A stretch of DNA of 64,000 nt from Ruegeria profundi (GTDB lineage: Bacteria; Pseudomonadota; Alphaproteobacteria; Rhodobacterales; Rhodobacteraceae): assembly GCF_001507545.1 (NCBI RefSeq), contig NZ_LQBP01000005.1, forward strand, positions 124,001 through 188,000. The letters run 5' to 3'. A model generated the notes under the pieces. It was not told the DNA's origin, searched no databases, and saw only the letters and a program-made list of their open reading frames with translations. The position numbers and the translations under genes were made by a program. Positions 16,954-25,687 of the stretch are shown here, piece after piece. Each line of letters opens with the position of its first letter. Position 1 is the stretch's first letter.

Positions 16954-18993
16954 ATGTTCGACTCCGCGCCTTTGCTGCGAGATGTCTTTGGATTCGATGA
17001 CTTCCGCCCCGGTCAGGAAGAAATCGTCGATGCGGTAACCGCTGGTGAAAACGTATTGGCGATCATGCCAACGGGGGGCGGTAAATCCCTTTGCTTTCAA
17101 CTGCCTGCCCTGCTGCGTGACGGGGTGACTGTGGTGATCTCTCCGCTGATTGCCCTGATGCGCGATCAGGTGCGTGGGTTGCAGGAAGCCGGGGTTGAGG
17201 CCGGTGCGCTCACGTCCGGCAACACCCCCGAAGAAACGGATGCGGTGTGGGAGGCGCTTGAGGCCGGGCGGCTGAAATTGCTCTACATGGCGCCTGAACG
17301 GTTGGCCGCCGGGTCGGCACTGGGGATGCTGCGTCGGATCAACGTCAGCCTGATTGCCGTGGATGAAGCCCACTGCGTCAGCCAGTGGGGTCATGACTTC
17401 CGCCCTGACTATCTGCGGATCGGCGAGCTGCGCCGTGCTTTGGGCGTGCCGTTGGCTGCTTTTACCGCCACGGCGGATGCGGAAACGCAAGACGAGATTG
17501 TTGAAAAACTCTTTGACGGCACCGCGCCGCGCAAATTCCTGCGCGGGTTTGACAGGCCCAATATCCATCTGGCCTTTGCCGCCAAGGACGGGCCACGCAA
17601 GCAGATCCTGGATTTCGCCGCTGCCCGCAAAGGCCAATCGGGCATCGTCTATTGCGGCACTCGAAACAAGACCGAGGTTCTGGCCCAAGCCCTGCGCGCC
17701 GAAGGCCACGTGGCCTGCCATTACCATGGCGGTATGGAAGCTGAAGACCGCCGGATCGTCGAAACGCGTTTTGCGCGCGAAGACGGTCTGATCGTCGTCG
17801 CAACCGTGGCCTTTGGTATGGGGATCGACAAACCCGATATCCGCTGGGTTGCCCATGCGGACCTGCCCAAATCCATCGAGGCCTATTATCAGGAAATCGG
17901 ACGCGCTGGGCGTGATGGCAGCCCTGCCGAGACGCTGACACTGTTTGGCCCTGATGACATCCGTCTGCGTCGGTCGCAAATCGACGAAGGGCTGGCCCCG
18001 CCCGAGCGACGCATGGCTGACCACGCGCGGCTGAATACCTTGCTGGGATTGGCCGAAGCTCTGGTCTGCCGCCGTCAGGCTTTGCTGGGTTACTTCGGCG
18101 AACAGACCGAGCCCTGCGGAAAATGCGATCTGTGCGACAACCCACCCGAAGTGTTCGATGGCACCACTCCCGTCCGCATGGCGCTGTCCGCGATTTTGCG
18201 TACGGAAGAATGGTTTGGTGCGGGACATCTGATCGATATCCTGCAGGGTGTTGAAACCGACAAGATTCGCGCACGGCGTCACGACGCTCTGACCACGTAT
18301 GGCGTCGGCAAAGATTGGTCGCGCCCGCAATGGCAGGCGATCTTCCGGCAGATGATGGGTCACGATCTGGTCCGCCCTGATCCCGAACGCCACGGCGCGC
18401 TGCGCATGACCGAGGCTGCAAAACCGATCCTGAAGGGTGAGGCTACGATCAATCTGCGAAAGGATACGCTGCGCAAGGCTGTCCGACGTCCTGCTGTCAA
18501 AATGATGGTGTCCGAGGAAGACGCGCCCTTGCTGAGCGCCTTGAAGGCTAAGCGCCGCGCACTGGCGGAATCGGCACGTGTTCCGGCCTATGTCATCTTC
18601 CCCGATCGGACGCTGATTGAAATGGCTGAAAAGCGTCCCGCGACGCTGGATGATATGGCACGCATCAGCGGCGTTGGTGCGAAAAAGCTTGAGCGGTACG
18701 GTGATACCTTCCTTGAGGTTCTGACCGGCACGGTCGAAGAGGTGCATCCCGCGCGGCGCAAACTGGCCGGACGCGACCAGGGCGCGATCTATGACCAGCT
18801 ATTGGAAGTTCAGACGCAATTGTCGCGCGGGCCGGATGGTGTTGACAAGCCATTGACATGCTCGGCCTCGCAATTGGCGAAGGTTGCGCAATTGCGCCCC
18901 GACGATCCGCGCGGGTTGGCGCAAGTTCTGGGTGACCGTCGTCACGAAAGGTTTGGTGCCGCCTTTCTGGACGTGTTGCGTCAGGCGGGCTAG
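16954..18993 (+). CDS. recQ: ATP-dependent DNA helicase RecQ with two HRDC-type domains
   Basis: 3'-5' DNA helicase acting in recombination and fork repair; 679 residues. Walker A MPTGGGKS (about 38-45), the DEAH box in VDEAHCVSQWGHDFRPDY, motif VI in YYQEIGRAGRDG, the zinc site CGKCDLCDNP, a winged-helix region and an HRDC domain (VPAYVIFPDRTLIEMAEKRP) are present. A further C-terminal block (LTCSASQLAKVAQLRPDDPR..FLDVLRQA) has the same HRDC pattern, so there appear to be two in tandem. The ribosome site before 16954 is weak. yaaA follows after 33 bases. Confidence 0.96.
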   Translation: MFDSAPLLRDVFGFDDFRPGQEEIVDAVTAGENVLAIMPTGGGKSLCFQLPALLRDGVTVVISPLIALMRDQVRGLQEAGVEAGALTSGNTPEETDAVWEALEAGRLKLLYMAPERLAAGSALGMLRRINVSLIAVDEAHCVSQWGHDFRPDYLRIGELRRALGVPLAAFTATADAETQDEIVEKLFDGTAPRKFLRGFDRPNIHLAFAAKDGPRKQILDFAAARKGQSGIVYCGTRNKTEVLAQALRAEGHVACHYHGGMEAEDRRIVETRFAREDGLIVVATVAFGMGIDKPDIRWVAHADLPKSIEAYYQEIGRAGRDGSPAETLTLFGPDDIRLRRSQIDEGLAPPERRMADHARLNTLLGLAEALVCRRQALLGYFGEQTEPCGKCDLCDNPPEVFDGTTPVRMALSAILRTEEWFGAGHLIDILQGVETDKIRARRHDALTTYGVGKDWSRPQWQAIFRQMMGHDLVRPDPERHGALRMTEAAKPILKGEATINLRKDTLRKAVRRPAVKMMVSEEDAPLLSALKAKRRALAESARVPAYVIFPDRTLIEMAEKRPATLDDMARISGVGAKKLERYGDTFLEVLTGTVEEVHPARRKLAGRDQGAIYDQLLEVQTQLSRGPDGVDKPLTCSASQLAKVAQLRPDDPRGLAQVLGDRRHERFGAAFLDVLRQAG

Positions 18994-19026
18994 ATACCCG
19001 ACAACAGGCAAGGAAAGAGGGCGGAT

Positions 19027-19797
19027 ATGCTGGTAGTGATTTCTCCGGCCAAGCGGCTGGACTGGGCAGAGCGGGATGTTGAGGTCACGCAACCCGACTT
19101 TCAGGACGATGCGATCCGGCTGGCGAAAACCGCCCGCAATCTGACTTTGGGCGATCTAAAAAAACTCATGGATCTCAGCGATGATCTGGCGCGTCTGAAC
19201 CGGGACAGGTACCGCGAATTTGAACTTACACCAGGCGCTGATCAGACCCGTCCCGCGGCGTTGGCTTTTGCGGGTGATACCTATCAAGGGCTCGAAGCGG
19301 CCTCGTTGGACGCTGACGAAATGGCCTGGGCTCAGGATCACCTTCGAATTCTGTCTGGTCTCTACGGTGTGCTGCGTCCGCTGGACGCCATTCAGGCTTA
19401 TCGTTTGGAAATGGGTAGCAAGCTGAAAACCCGGCGCGGCAAAAACCTTTACGAGTATTGGCGGGACCAACTCAGCAAGGCGCTGAACGCGCAGGCGCAA
19501 CAGATCGAGTCCAAGGTTCTGATCAACTGCGCCAGCCAGGAGTATTTCGGTGCAGTAGACCCTAAGGCGCTAAAATTGCGGGTCATCACACCTGTTTTCA
19601 TGGAAGACAAAGCCGGTACGCCCAAAATCGTCAGCTTTTTTGCAAAGAAAGCACGCGGTGCCATGGCGCGATACATCATTCAGCACCGCCTGACCGATCC
19701 CAAGGCACTGCTGGATTTTGACACTGGCGGATATGAGTATCGCCCCGACCTGTCGGAAGAGGACAAGCCCGTCTTTCTGCGCCCCTATCAGGCTTGA
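19027..19797 (+). CDS. yaaA: Peroxide stress protein YaaA (UPF0246)
   Basis: The 256 residues are full length for YaaA/DUF328. It begins MLVVISPAKRLDW, the family signature, followed by DDLARLNRDRYREF, FAGDTYQGLEA, LRILSGLYGVLRPLD and NLYEYWRDQ. In E. coli YaaA limits free iron and DNA damage under peroxide stress and binds DNA. GGAAAGAGGG lies upstream of the ATG. Its 3' end overlaps the convergent VOC gene by 10 bases. Confidence 0.95.
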   Translation: MLVVISPAKRLDWAERDVEVTQPDFQDDAIRLAKTARNLTLGDLKKLMDLSDDLARLNRDRYREFELTPGADQTRPAALAFAGDTYQGLEAASLDADEMAWAQDHLRILSGLYGVLRPLDAIQAYRLEMGSKLKTRRGKNLYEYWRDQLSKALNAQAQQIESKVLINCASQEYFGAVDPKALKLRVITPVFMEDKAGTPKIVSFFAKKARGAMARYIIQHRLTDPKALLDFDTGGYEYRPDLSEEDKPVFLRPYQA

Positions 19798-20246
19798 TTC
19801 AGGATCGACGGGTCATAAGCGACCAGCTCGACCGTATTGCCTTCGGGGTCTTCGGTGAAAATGCCGCGCCATCCGATCCAGTCAAACTGTTCAACGCGGT
19901 ATGGTTGGCCCAGCTTTTCATACCACCTCATGACGGCTTCTTGCTCAGTGAAGGGTAGTGAAAGGGCGATATGGTGCAGAGATGATCCAGCCCCGGTTTC
20001 AGGCCTTTCGGCACCGGTTGGATGCAACCCGGGCCGAGGGGCTGCCGTATGATGAAACAGCGCCAACACCTGTGTGTGCCCACCGAAACCTTCGGCAATG
20101 CGAAAGAAGGTAATAGCGCTGTTATGATCTCCGGTCAGGCGTTTCAACCCGACCACGGTCTCATAGAACTCGACCATTGCGCCCATATCCGCGCAGCGAA
20201 TAGCAATCTCTCCTAATGCTCGCGGGTGAAATCCACGTTCTGACAT
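19788..20246 (-). CDS. VOC superfamily (glyoxalase/bleomycin-resistance fold) protein
   Basis: The 152 residues form two beta-alpha-beta-beta-beta units of the vicinal oxygen chelate fold. The first begins LGEIAIRCADMGAMVEFYETVVGL and the second HHIALSLPFTEQEAVMRWYEKLGQ, ending GIFTEDPEGNTVELVAYD. Metal ligands typical of the fold are seen as HHIAL and the Glu of NTVELV, but the first unit has IAIR where a His is often found, so a standard glyoxalase I site is uncertain. Convergent with yaaA, single gene. The 234 bases to its right (20247-20480) show no gene or clear structure. Confidence 0.85.
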   Translation of the reverse strand: MSERGFHPRALGEIAIRCADMGAMVEFYETVVGLKRLTGDHNSAITFFRIAEGFGGHTQVLALFHHTAAPRPGLHPTGAERPETGAGSSLHHIALSLPFTEQEAVMRWYEKLGQPYRVEQFDWIGWRGIFTEDPEGNTVELVAYDPSILNQA

Positions 20247-20480
20247 AGGATCAGCCTAGGGTTACAGTGCAGCGTTTTCCATCGTTCTTTGTCGGTCCCG
20301 GGTTGGAAAATGGCACTGGGGCTTGAACCTGTTGGGCAACGCAAAAGATCACAGCATCGCAGGACAAAGACCAGCCTTGTTTGTATGAAAATCAGCTGCC
20401 GCTCCACGAGAAATACAAGGTTCTGTGACCGTCCACCCGCAGCTCGCGTGGTGTCGGTTTGGTCGGGGTAGTGCCCTGCG

Positions 20481-22679
20481 CTAGTCATCCACCAAGGTTC
20501 CGGCAAGGATGGGTGCCGCCCCTTCCGGCTTATAATCCAGGATCATCTTGTGGATTTTCCGTTTTTGCAGCGGCTTGGTCAGGTAGTGATCCAGGCCGGC
20601 GGATAAAATGTTCTTGTCGTCACCGGCCACTGCATGCGCGGTGAGGGCTACGATGGGTACGTGACGCCCTGCAATTACCTCGCGGCGGCGGATTTCGGTC
20701 GTAGCTTGCTTTCCATCCATTTTGGGCATCGAGATATCCATAAAAATCAAGTCCGGATCGAAATCACGGTGCTTTTCCAACACCTCAATTCCATTGGCTG
20801 CGAATTGTAGATCAATGTTCAGATCCTTCACCATTTTTTGCAGGATGAGTTGATTGGTCCGGTTGTCCTCGGCGGCCAGCACACGCATGCGCGGCAGATG
20901 CCTGCCGGGTTCAGCGTACGGTGTTTCCGACAACGCCTTGGGTGCCGAGGTCGAACGCCCAAGCGCGCTCAGGCAGGAGTAGAGTTCGGCCCGGGGAATA
21001 GGTTTTTGCAGAACACCTTCCAGAAGATGTCGGTCAGCGCTTGCGTGGATCAGGCCGGGATTGGTTGTCACCACCACCACGGGCAGATTGTCCCAACCTC
21101 GGTTCCTCAGTTCAGCGGCAAGTTCCAAACTGTCCATATCCGGTAGATCATGATCGCACAGCAGCAAGTCGACGCTGTTATCTATCGCGGCCAGCGCTTC
21201 GGTACCGGTTGAGCAAACCGTGACACGAGAGCCCAACCGCCCCAGTTGCTTTGAAAGAATGGCGCGACTGACGGCCATATCCTCGACCACAATCACATGG
21301 CGCAGTTGGTCTGACAGATTGGGCGGTGCGGGCTGCGGGCCTTCGGCAGTCGGCAGCGACACCCGAAAGCCAAAGCAAGAGCCATGCCCAGGTTCACTTT
21401 CAACCCAGACCGACCCTCCCATCAGTTTGATCAGGCGCTCCGTAATTGCCAATCCCAATCCGGTGCCTTCAAAGGGGCGGTTTTGCTTGTCTTCGACCTG
21501 ACTGAATTCCTCGAAGATATGCTCAATCTTTTCGGCTTCTATCCCGATACCCGTATCCTCGATCGTAACATGGATATCGCATTGATCAGACTTGGCATTG
21601 GGCACCCCGGTGACCCGGATCAGCACGTGCCCGTTGGACGTGAACTTGACGGCGTTGCCAACCAGATTGGTAAGCACTTGCCGCACACGCCCCGGATCGC
21701 CCACGAATAAAGTCGGTAGAAACAGATCGTAGTCAACCAACAGGCACAGCCCCTTGTCGCGTACGCTGGGCTGCATAAGCATCGTAACTTCAAGAATGCA
21801 ACGTTCGAAATCGAACTGCTCGGCGTGTAGGACCAGCTTGTCAGCCTCGATCTTCGAGTAATCAAGCACGTCGTTGATGATCACAAGCAAAGCCTCGCCG
21901 GAATTGCGGATTGTGTTCAGATACAACCGCTGTTCGTCATCTAAGGGCGTTTCCGACAAAAGCTCGGCCATCCCGACAATGCCATTCATCGGGGTCCTGA
22001 TCTCATGGCTCATATTGGCAAGAAAGGCGGATTTGGCGCGGTTGGCGGCTTCGGCGCGTTCTCGCGCGGCCTCAAGCGCGGCCTCATGCTTTACCGAAGC
22101 GGTTATGTTCAGGCCTAGGCTGACCACTTCGCCGCCAATGCCGCGATGGGCAATCACCTTAAAATACTCACCATTCCAAAACTTGATTACAACCGAGTCG
22201 GGTTGAGGCTGCGCCCAACGCTCTATCATTCTGTTTTGCCAATCCTTTGGGGATTCCGCACCAATGTCGATCAGCTTTTCTTCCGTCAGGATCTCAAGGA
22301 TACGCTGGTAAGTTGTACCCGGTCCCACCTCTGGCAGCCCGTCGAACACGCCAAGATAGGTCGCATTAGCAGCGATCAGGCGGCTTTGGTTGTCAAAGAA
22401 TGCGAATCCGTCCCGAATGGTTTGCATCGAATGCCAAAGGCGGCGTTCGGCCACTTCGATTTTTGCGTTGGCCAGCGTCAGATCGGATTTGACCTTTTCG
22501 TTTTCATCGCGAACCGTCTCTACCTCCGCTTCGGTTTCGCCGATGCGTTTGCTCAGGGCCAAGGCGTGCAGGCTGAGCTCATGATTGGCGGCAGACAGCT
22601 CGGCCTGTTTCATTTGCAACAGCCGCTCGGCGGCCAGCCGTGCGCGGCGTTCGTGTGCCAGTTTGGTTGCAAGACTCAT
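20481..22679 (-). CDS. PAS-containing hybrid sensor histidine kinase with two receiver domains
   Basis: The 732-residue signalling protein has no membrane helix and is probably cytoplasmic. Order: N-terminal coiled coil (about 1-80), PAS domain (about 82-195), dimerisation domain with phospho-acceptor His225 (NMSHEIRTPMNG), HATPase with VLTNLVGNAVKFTSNG, EDTGIGI and GTGLGLAI, then receiver 1 (LLLCDHDLPDMDS) and receiver 2 (IFMDISMPKMDGKQA). Each receiver has its phospho-acceptor Asp and KP motif. The start was set at MSLATK, where the coiled coil begins. There is no adjacent output regulator, so the receivers or an unlinked phosphotransfer protein must pass on the signal. Confidence 0.93.
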   Translation of the reverse strand: MSLATKLAHERRARLAAERLLQMKQAELSAANHELSLHALALSKRIGETEAEVETVRDENEKVKSDLTLANAKIEVAERRLWHSMQTIRDGFAFFDNQSRLIAANATYLGVFDGLPEVGPGTTYQRILEILTEEKLIDIGAESPKDWQNRMIERWAQPQPDSVVIKFWNGEYFKVIAHRGIGGEVVSLGLNITASVKHEAALEAARERAEAANRAKSAFLANMSHEIRTPMNGIVGMAELLSETPLDDEQRLYLNTIRNSGEALLVIINDVLDYSKIEADKLVLHAEQFDFERCILEVTMLMQPSVRDKGLCLLVDYDLFLPTLFVGDPGRVRQVLTNLVGNAVKFTSNGHVLIRVTGVPNAKSDQCDIHVTIEDTGIGIEAEKIEHIFEEFSQVEDKQNRPFEGTGLGLAITERLIKLMGGSVWVESEPGHGSCFGFRVSLPTAEGPQPAPPNLSDQLRHVIVVEDMAVSRAILSKQLGRLGSRVTVCSTGTEALAAIDNSVDLLLCDHDLPDMDSLELAAELRNRGWDNLPVVVVTTNPGLIHASADRHLLEGVLQKPIPRAELYSCLSALGRSTSAPKALSETPYAEPGRHLPRMRVLAAEDNRTNQLILQKMVKDLNIDLQFAANGIEVLEKHRDFDPDLIFMDISMPKMDGKQATTEIRRREVIAGRHVPIVALTAHAVAGDDKNILSAGLDHYLTKPLQKRKIHKMILDYKPEGAAPILAGTLVDD

Positions 22680-22795
22680 CTTTTCGGGTTCCGGATAGCG
22701 TGCGCCAAGCATCCGTAGAGGAGGTAAAAATCTGTTTAAGCCGTTGCTGTCGCTTTGGAGTCCGTGCCACAATTTCCGAAAAGCGGAGGTGAGCC

Positions 22796-23644
22796 ATGCA
22801 ACCTGTGTCGTATATCTGTTTACTCTGTGCCGCTGTTATTGGGTCCCAAGTGGCGGCTGAATGTGCTTCGGACGCGCAAATCGAACGATATGTGCAGGAC
22901 TATGTGACCAATACGCCCACTGCGGCCCTCTCGGTGAATGACAGCATGGAAGATGCGCACTGTACGCAAGCCAAGATAGTCGCTGCTTTAGAGCCGCATA
23001 TGGGTCCGGTCATCGGCTATAAGGCGGGCTTGACCAGCAAACCCGCGCAAGAGCGCTTCGGCGCCGCTGAACCCATTCAAGGCGTCTTGTTCCGCGATAT
23101 GATGCTGGACGACGGGGCGACAGTACCAACCGCATGGGGCGCACGTCCGGTTTTCGAAGCTGACTTGGTTCTGGTTGTTGCCGACGCGGGGATCAATCAA
23201 GCCACAACACCGCAAGAGGTCATCGCGCATGTTGCGGCCATCCGCCCCTTTATCGAACTGCCCGACCTGACATTGGCCGAGGGTGAGCCGATCACGCCTT
23301 TCACTCTGACGGCCATCGGTGTCGCGCCAAAACTGGGTGTGTTGGGCTCTGAAATCCTTGTCACAGACGCTGAGGCAATGACAAAAGCCCTGGCGGATAT
23401 GACTGTCACGCTCAGTGCGGCTGATGGTGAGGTTTTGGCCCAAGCGCCGGGTACGGCAGTGCTGGGGCACCCCGCAAATGCCGCCCTGTGGCTGATGTCG
23501 AAAGGGATTGTGTTTGAGCCCGGAGACCTGATCTCGGTCGGGTCCTTCGGGCCGCTTGTACCGCCGGCAAAAGGCAAGGGCGGGGCGTCCGCCACATATA
23601 CGGGTGTGCCGGGTAATCCCACTGTCAGTGTCACGTTCGAGTAG
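22796..23644 (+). CDS. Exported protein of the 2-keto-4-pentenoate hydratase (FAH) superfamily
   Basis: The 282 residues begin with a signal peptide (about 1-21, YICLLCAAVIGSQVAAECA), unusual for this normally cytoplasmic fold. The body resembles MhpD-type hydratases: VIGYKAGLTSKPAQERFGA, GVLFRDMMLDDGATVP, ARPVFEADLVLVV, AIRPFIELPDLTL and GHPANAALWLMSKGIVFEPGD. The Glu/Glu/Asp metal-binding pattern of hydratases seems largely kept (FEADL, IELPD). CGGAGG lies just before the ATG. It is divergent from the kinase gene and convergent with the MoxR cluster. The reaction is unknown. Confidence 0.82.
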   Translation: MQPVSYICLLCAAVIGSQVAAECASDAQIERYVQDYVTNTPTAALSVNDSMEDAHCTQAKIVAALEPHMGPVIGYKAGLTSKPAQERFGAAEPIQGVLFRDMMLDDGATVPTAWGARPVFEADLVLVVADAGINQATTPQEVIAHVAAIRPFIELPDLTLAEGEPITPFTLTAIGVAPKLGVLGSEILVTDAEAMTKALADMTVTLSAADGEVLAQAPGTAVLGHPANAALWLMSKGIVFEPGDLISVGSFGPLVPPAKGKGGASATYTGVPGNPTVSVTFE

Positions 23645-25687
23645 TTAACGCCGCCCTTCGCGCAGCCAGCCGCCCAACAAAAAGCCACCGGCCAGCAGCA
23701 GCACCAGCCAAGGCGGCAACAGACCAGCCTGAGTCACATCACGTGTCTCATAAGCATCGCGCGGGGTCAGGCCGATCCAGCCACGCCCGGCAGCCGGACG
23801 TCCGGCGCGGACATTGCGGATCGAGGGCAATCCCTCTTCCAGCCGAACTGCGCCACCGCGCATCTGAGTCAATACAGGGTCCAGAACCTCGGCGGTGGCA
23901 ATGGTGCGCTCAAACTCTTTTGGTGCCGCCGGGCCCAACCCGATGACCGCCATCTGCTCGCCTTCCTGCAGCCGATAAAGCCCGATCTCTGGCCCGAAAT
24001 ACGTCGCTTCGAACCGGCCGGGCGATACCTCGTTTAGGGTGATTTCGAGTGTCTCTCCGTTCGGGCGGGTGATCGTTACCGGACCAACCTCATCCTCTAG
24101 CGTTTGGCGGATGATGCGCATGACCTGCCCATTGGCCTCGGCCCAAAGGGCTTCCTCTTCCAATTCAGGCTCTTTCATCATCCAATGGGCCAGACGGCGC
24201 AGCAGTTCCAACTGCGGTCCGCCCCCTTCAAAGCCTCGGCTCCACAGCCAGGCGTGGTCCGATGCCAGCAGCGCAACCCGTCCTTCCCCCACACGGTCAA
24301 GCACCAGTAAAGGGCGTTCGTCCACGCCGGTCATTAAAAGCTCACCGCTGCGATGGCTCACATCGATCTGACGCAGCCACGCGCCCCAATCCTCGGAATC
24401 GCCAAGATCGGTTGTCACCGGATGGCGATGACCCAGATCGGTGACCATAGGCACAAAGCGTTCTTCAATCACCCGTGCCGTGGGCTGCGCTGGCAGGATT
24501 GGTGCCAGAGGCGACCGAAAAATGCTGTCTGCGCTGGCAAAGTCCGGTCCCGCAGCAATCAGAACCGCCCCGCCGTCGTTGATGTAGTTGGTCACGTTGT
24601 CCAGATAGATCGCAGGCAGGATGCCGCGCCGCTTGTAGCGGTCAAAGATGATCAGGTCGAAATCGTTGATCTTCTCCAGAAACAACTCACGTGTCGGAAA
24701 AGCGATCAGAGACAGTTCATCGACCGGTACCCCGTCTTGTTTTTCGGGCGGGCGCAAAATGGTGAAATGCACTAAATCAACCGAGCTGTCAGATTTCAAC
24801 AGGTTGCGCCATGTCCGCCCGCCCGGATGCGGCTCGCCCGAAACCAGCAGCACGCGCAGCCTGTCACGTACACCGTTCATCTGGATCAGCGCAGTGTTGT
24901 TGCGGTCGGTCAGTTCGCCGTCGGCCTGCGGTACCGTGAACTGGATCACGTTTCGCCCGCCATGGGGCAGCGTGATCGGCAGTTCGACATCAATTCCGAT
25001 GGGAATATTCAGCCGCTCTGGCTCAGCCCCGTCAACCGAGACTTCAAGCGGTGCGGTCGTCTCACCGGCGGGTGCCGCCCCGCTGTCCTCGATCCGCAGG
25101 GTCAGCGTGACCGGCTCGTCTATGATAGCGAACGCGGGGGCGTTTCGGACGATCAGGCGGCGATCCCAGTCATTGTCACGCCCAGTCTGTAGCAGATGCA
25201 TCGGGGCGGGAAGGTCGGGGGCCTGATCGACGTCATGGACGATCCCGTCTGAAACGACAAGAATGCCGGCAATGCGCGCACGCGGCTCTTCGGCCAGTGC
25301 AGTGTTCAGCGCGGTCATGACCTGCGTGCCTTCGTCGCCGTCCCCGTCGCCGAGTGTGATCCGTCGCAGTTCGGTATTATCGCGGGATTCAATTTCGGCG
25401 GCCAGCTCCTCGGCCGCTCGTGCTGTCTGATCAGCCCGGTCCGACAGGGTCTGGCTGGCGCTTTCGTCTTCGATCATAAGGACGATATCGGTCAGCGGCG
25501 CGCGGTCTTCGACCTGATAGACAGGCCCCGCCAGCGCTGCGATCACGACGAGGGCCGCCAAACCACGCAATGCCCAGCCCGACAGGCCGCGCCACAGGGC
25601 CAAGACAACTCCGGCCACCGCAACAGTGGCGACAATCGCCAGAACGGGCCATGGGATGAGAGGATCAAAGATGACGGTTCCGGTCAT
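23645..25687 (-). CDS. Membrane protein of MoxR cluster, glutamine-amidotransferase-like domain
   Basis: The 680 residues have two N-terminal helices (VLAIVATVAVAGVVLALW; LRGLAALVVIAALAGP), a large periplasmic part, and a C-terminal helix (PPWLVLLLAGGFLLGGWL). The first part is von Willebrand-like (TDIVLMIEDESASQTLSDR, GILVVSDGIVHD), but the MIDAS serines are altered (DESAS). The second part resembles a class I glutamine amidotransferase fold (DRLRVLLVSGEPHPGGRTW, FDLIIFDRYKRRG, GGAVLIAAGPDF). Its start overlaps the upstream gene as ATGA. Last gene of the moxR-DUF58-BatA-like operon; such clusters serve chaperone or envelope-stress roles, not defined here. Confidence 0.85.
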   Translation of the reverse strand: MTGTVIFDPLIPWPVLAIVATVAVAGVVLALWRGLSGWALRGLAALVVIAALAGPVYQVEDRAPLTDIVLMIEDESASQTLSDRADQTARAAEELAAEIESRDNTELRRITLGDGDGDEGTQVMTALNTALAEEPRARIAGILVVSDGIVHDVDQAPDLPAPMHLLQTGRDNDWDRRLIVRNAPAFAIIDEPVTLTLRIEDSGAAPAGETTAPLEVSVDGAEPERLNIPIGIDVELPITLPHGGRNVIQFTVPQADGELTDRNNTALIQMNGVRDRLRVLLVSGEPHPGGRTWRNLLKSDSSVDLVHFTILRPPEKQDGVPVDELSLIAFPTRELFLEKINDFDLIIFDRYKRRGILPAIYLDNVTNYINDGGAVLIAAGPDFASADSIFRSPLAPILPAQPTARVIEERFVPMVTDLGHRHPVTTDLGDSEDWGAWLRQIDVSHRSGELLMTGVDERPLLVLDRVGEGRVALLASDHAWLWSRGFEGGGPQLELLRRLAHWMMKEPELEEEALWAEANGQVMRIIRQTLEDEVGPVTITRPNGETLEITLNEVSPGRFEATYFGPEIGLYRLQEGEQMAVIGLGPAAPKEFERTIATAEVLDPVLTQMRGGAVRLEEGLPSIRNVRAGRPAAGRGWIGLTPRDAYETRDVTQAGLLPPWLVLLLAGGFLLGGWLREGRR

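Noticed and set aside
16915..18747. Long open frame antisense to recQ
   Set aside because: It lies opposite a full-length RecQ with all motifs and its translation shows no recognisable domain; it reflects GC-rich codon bias.
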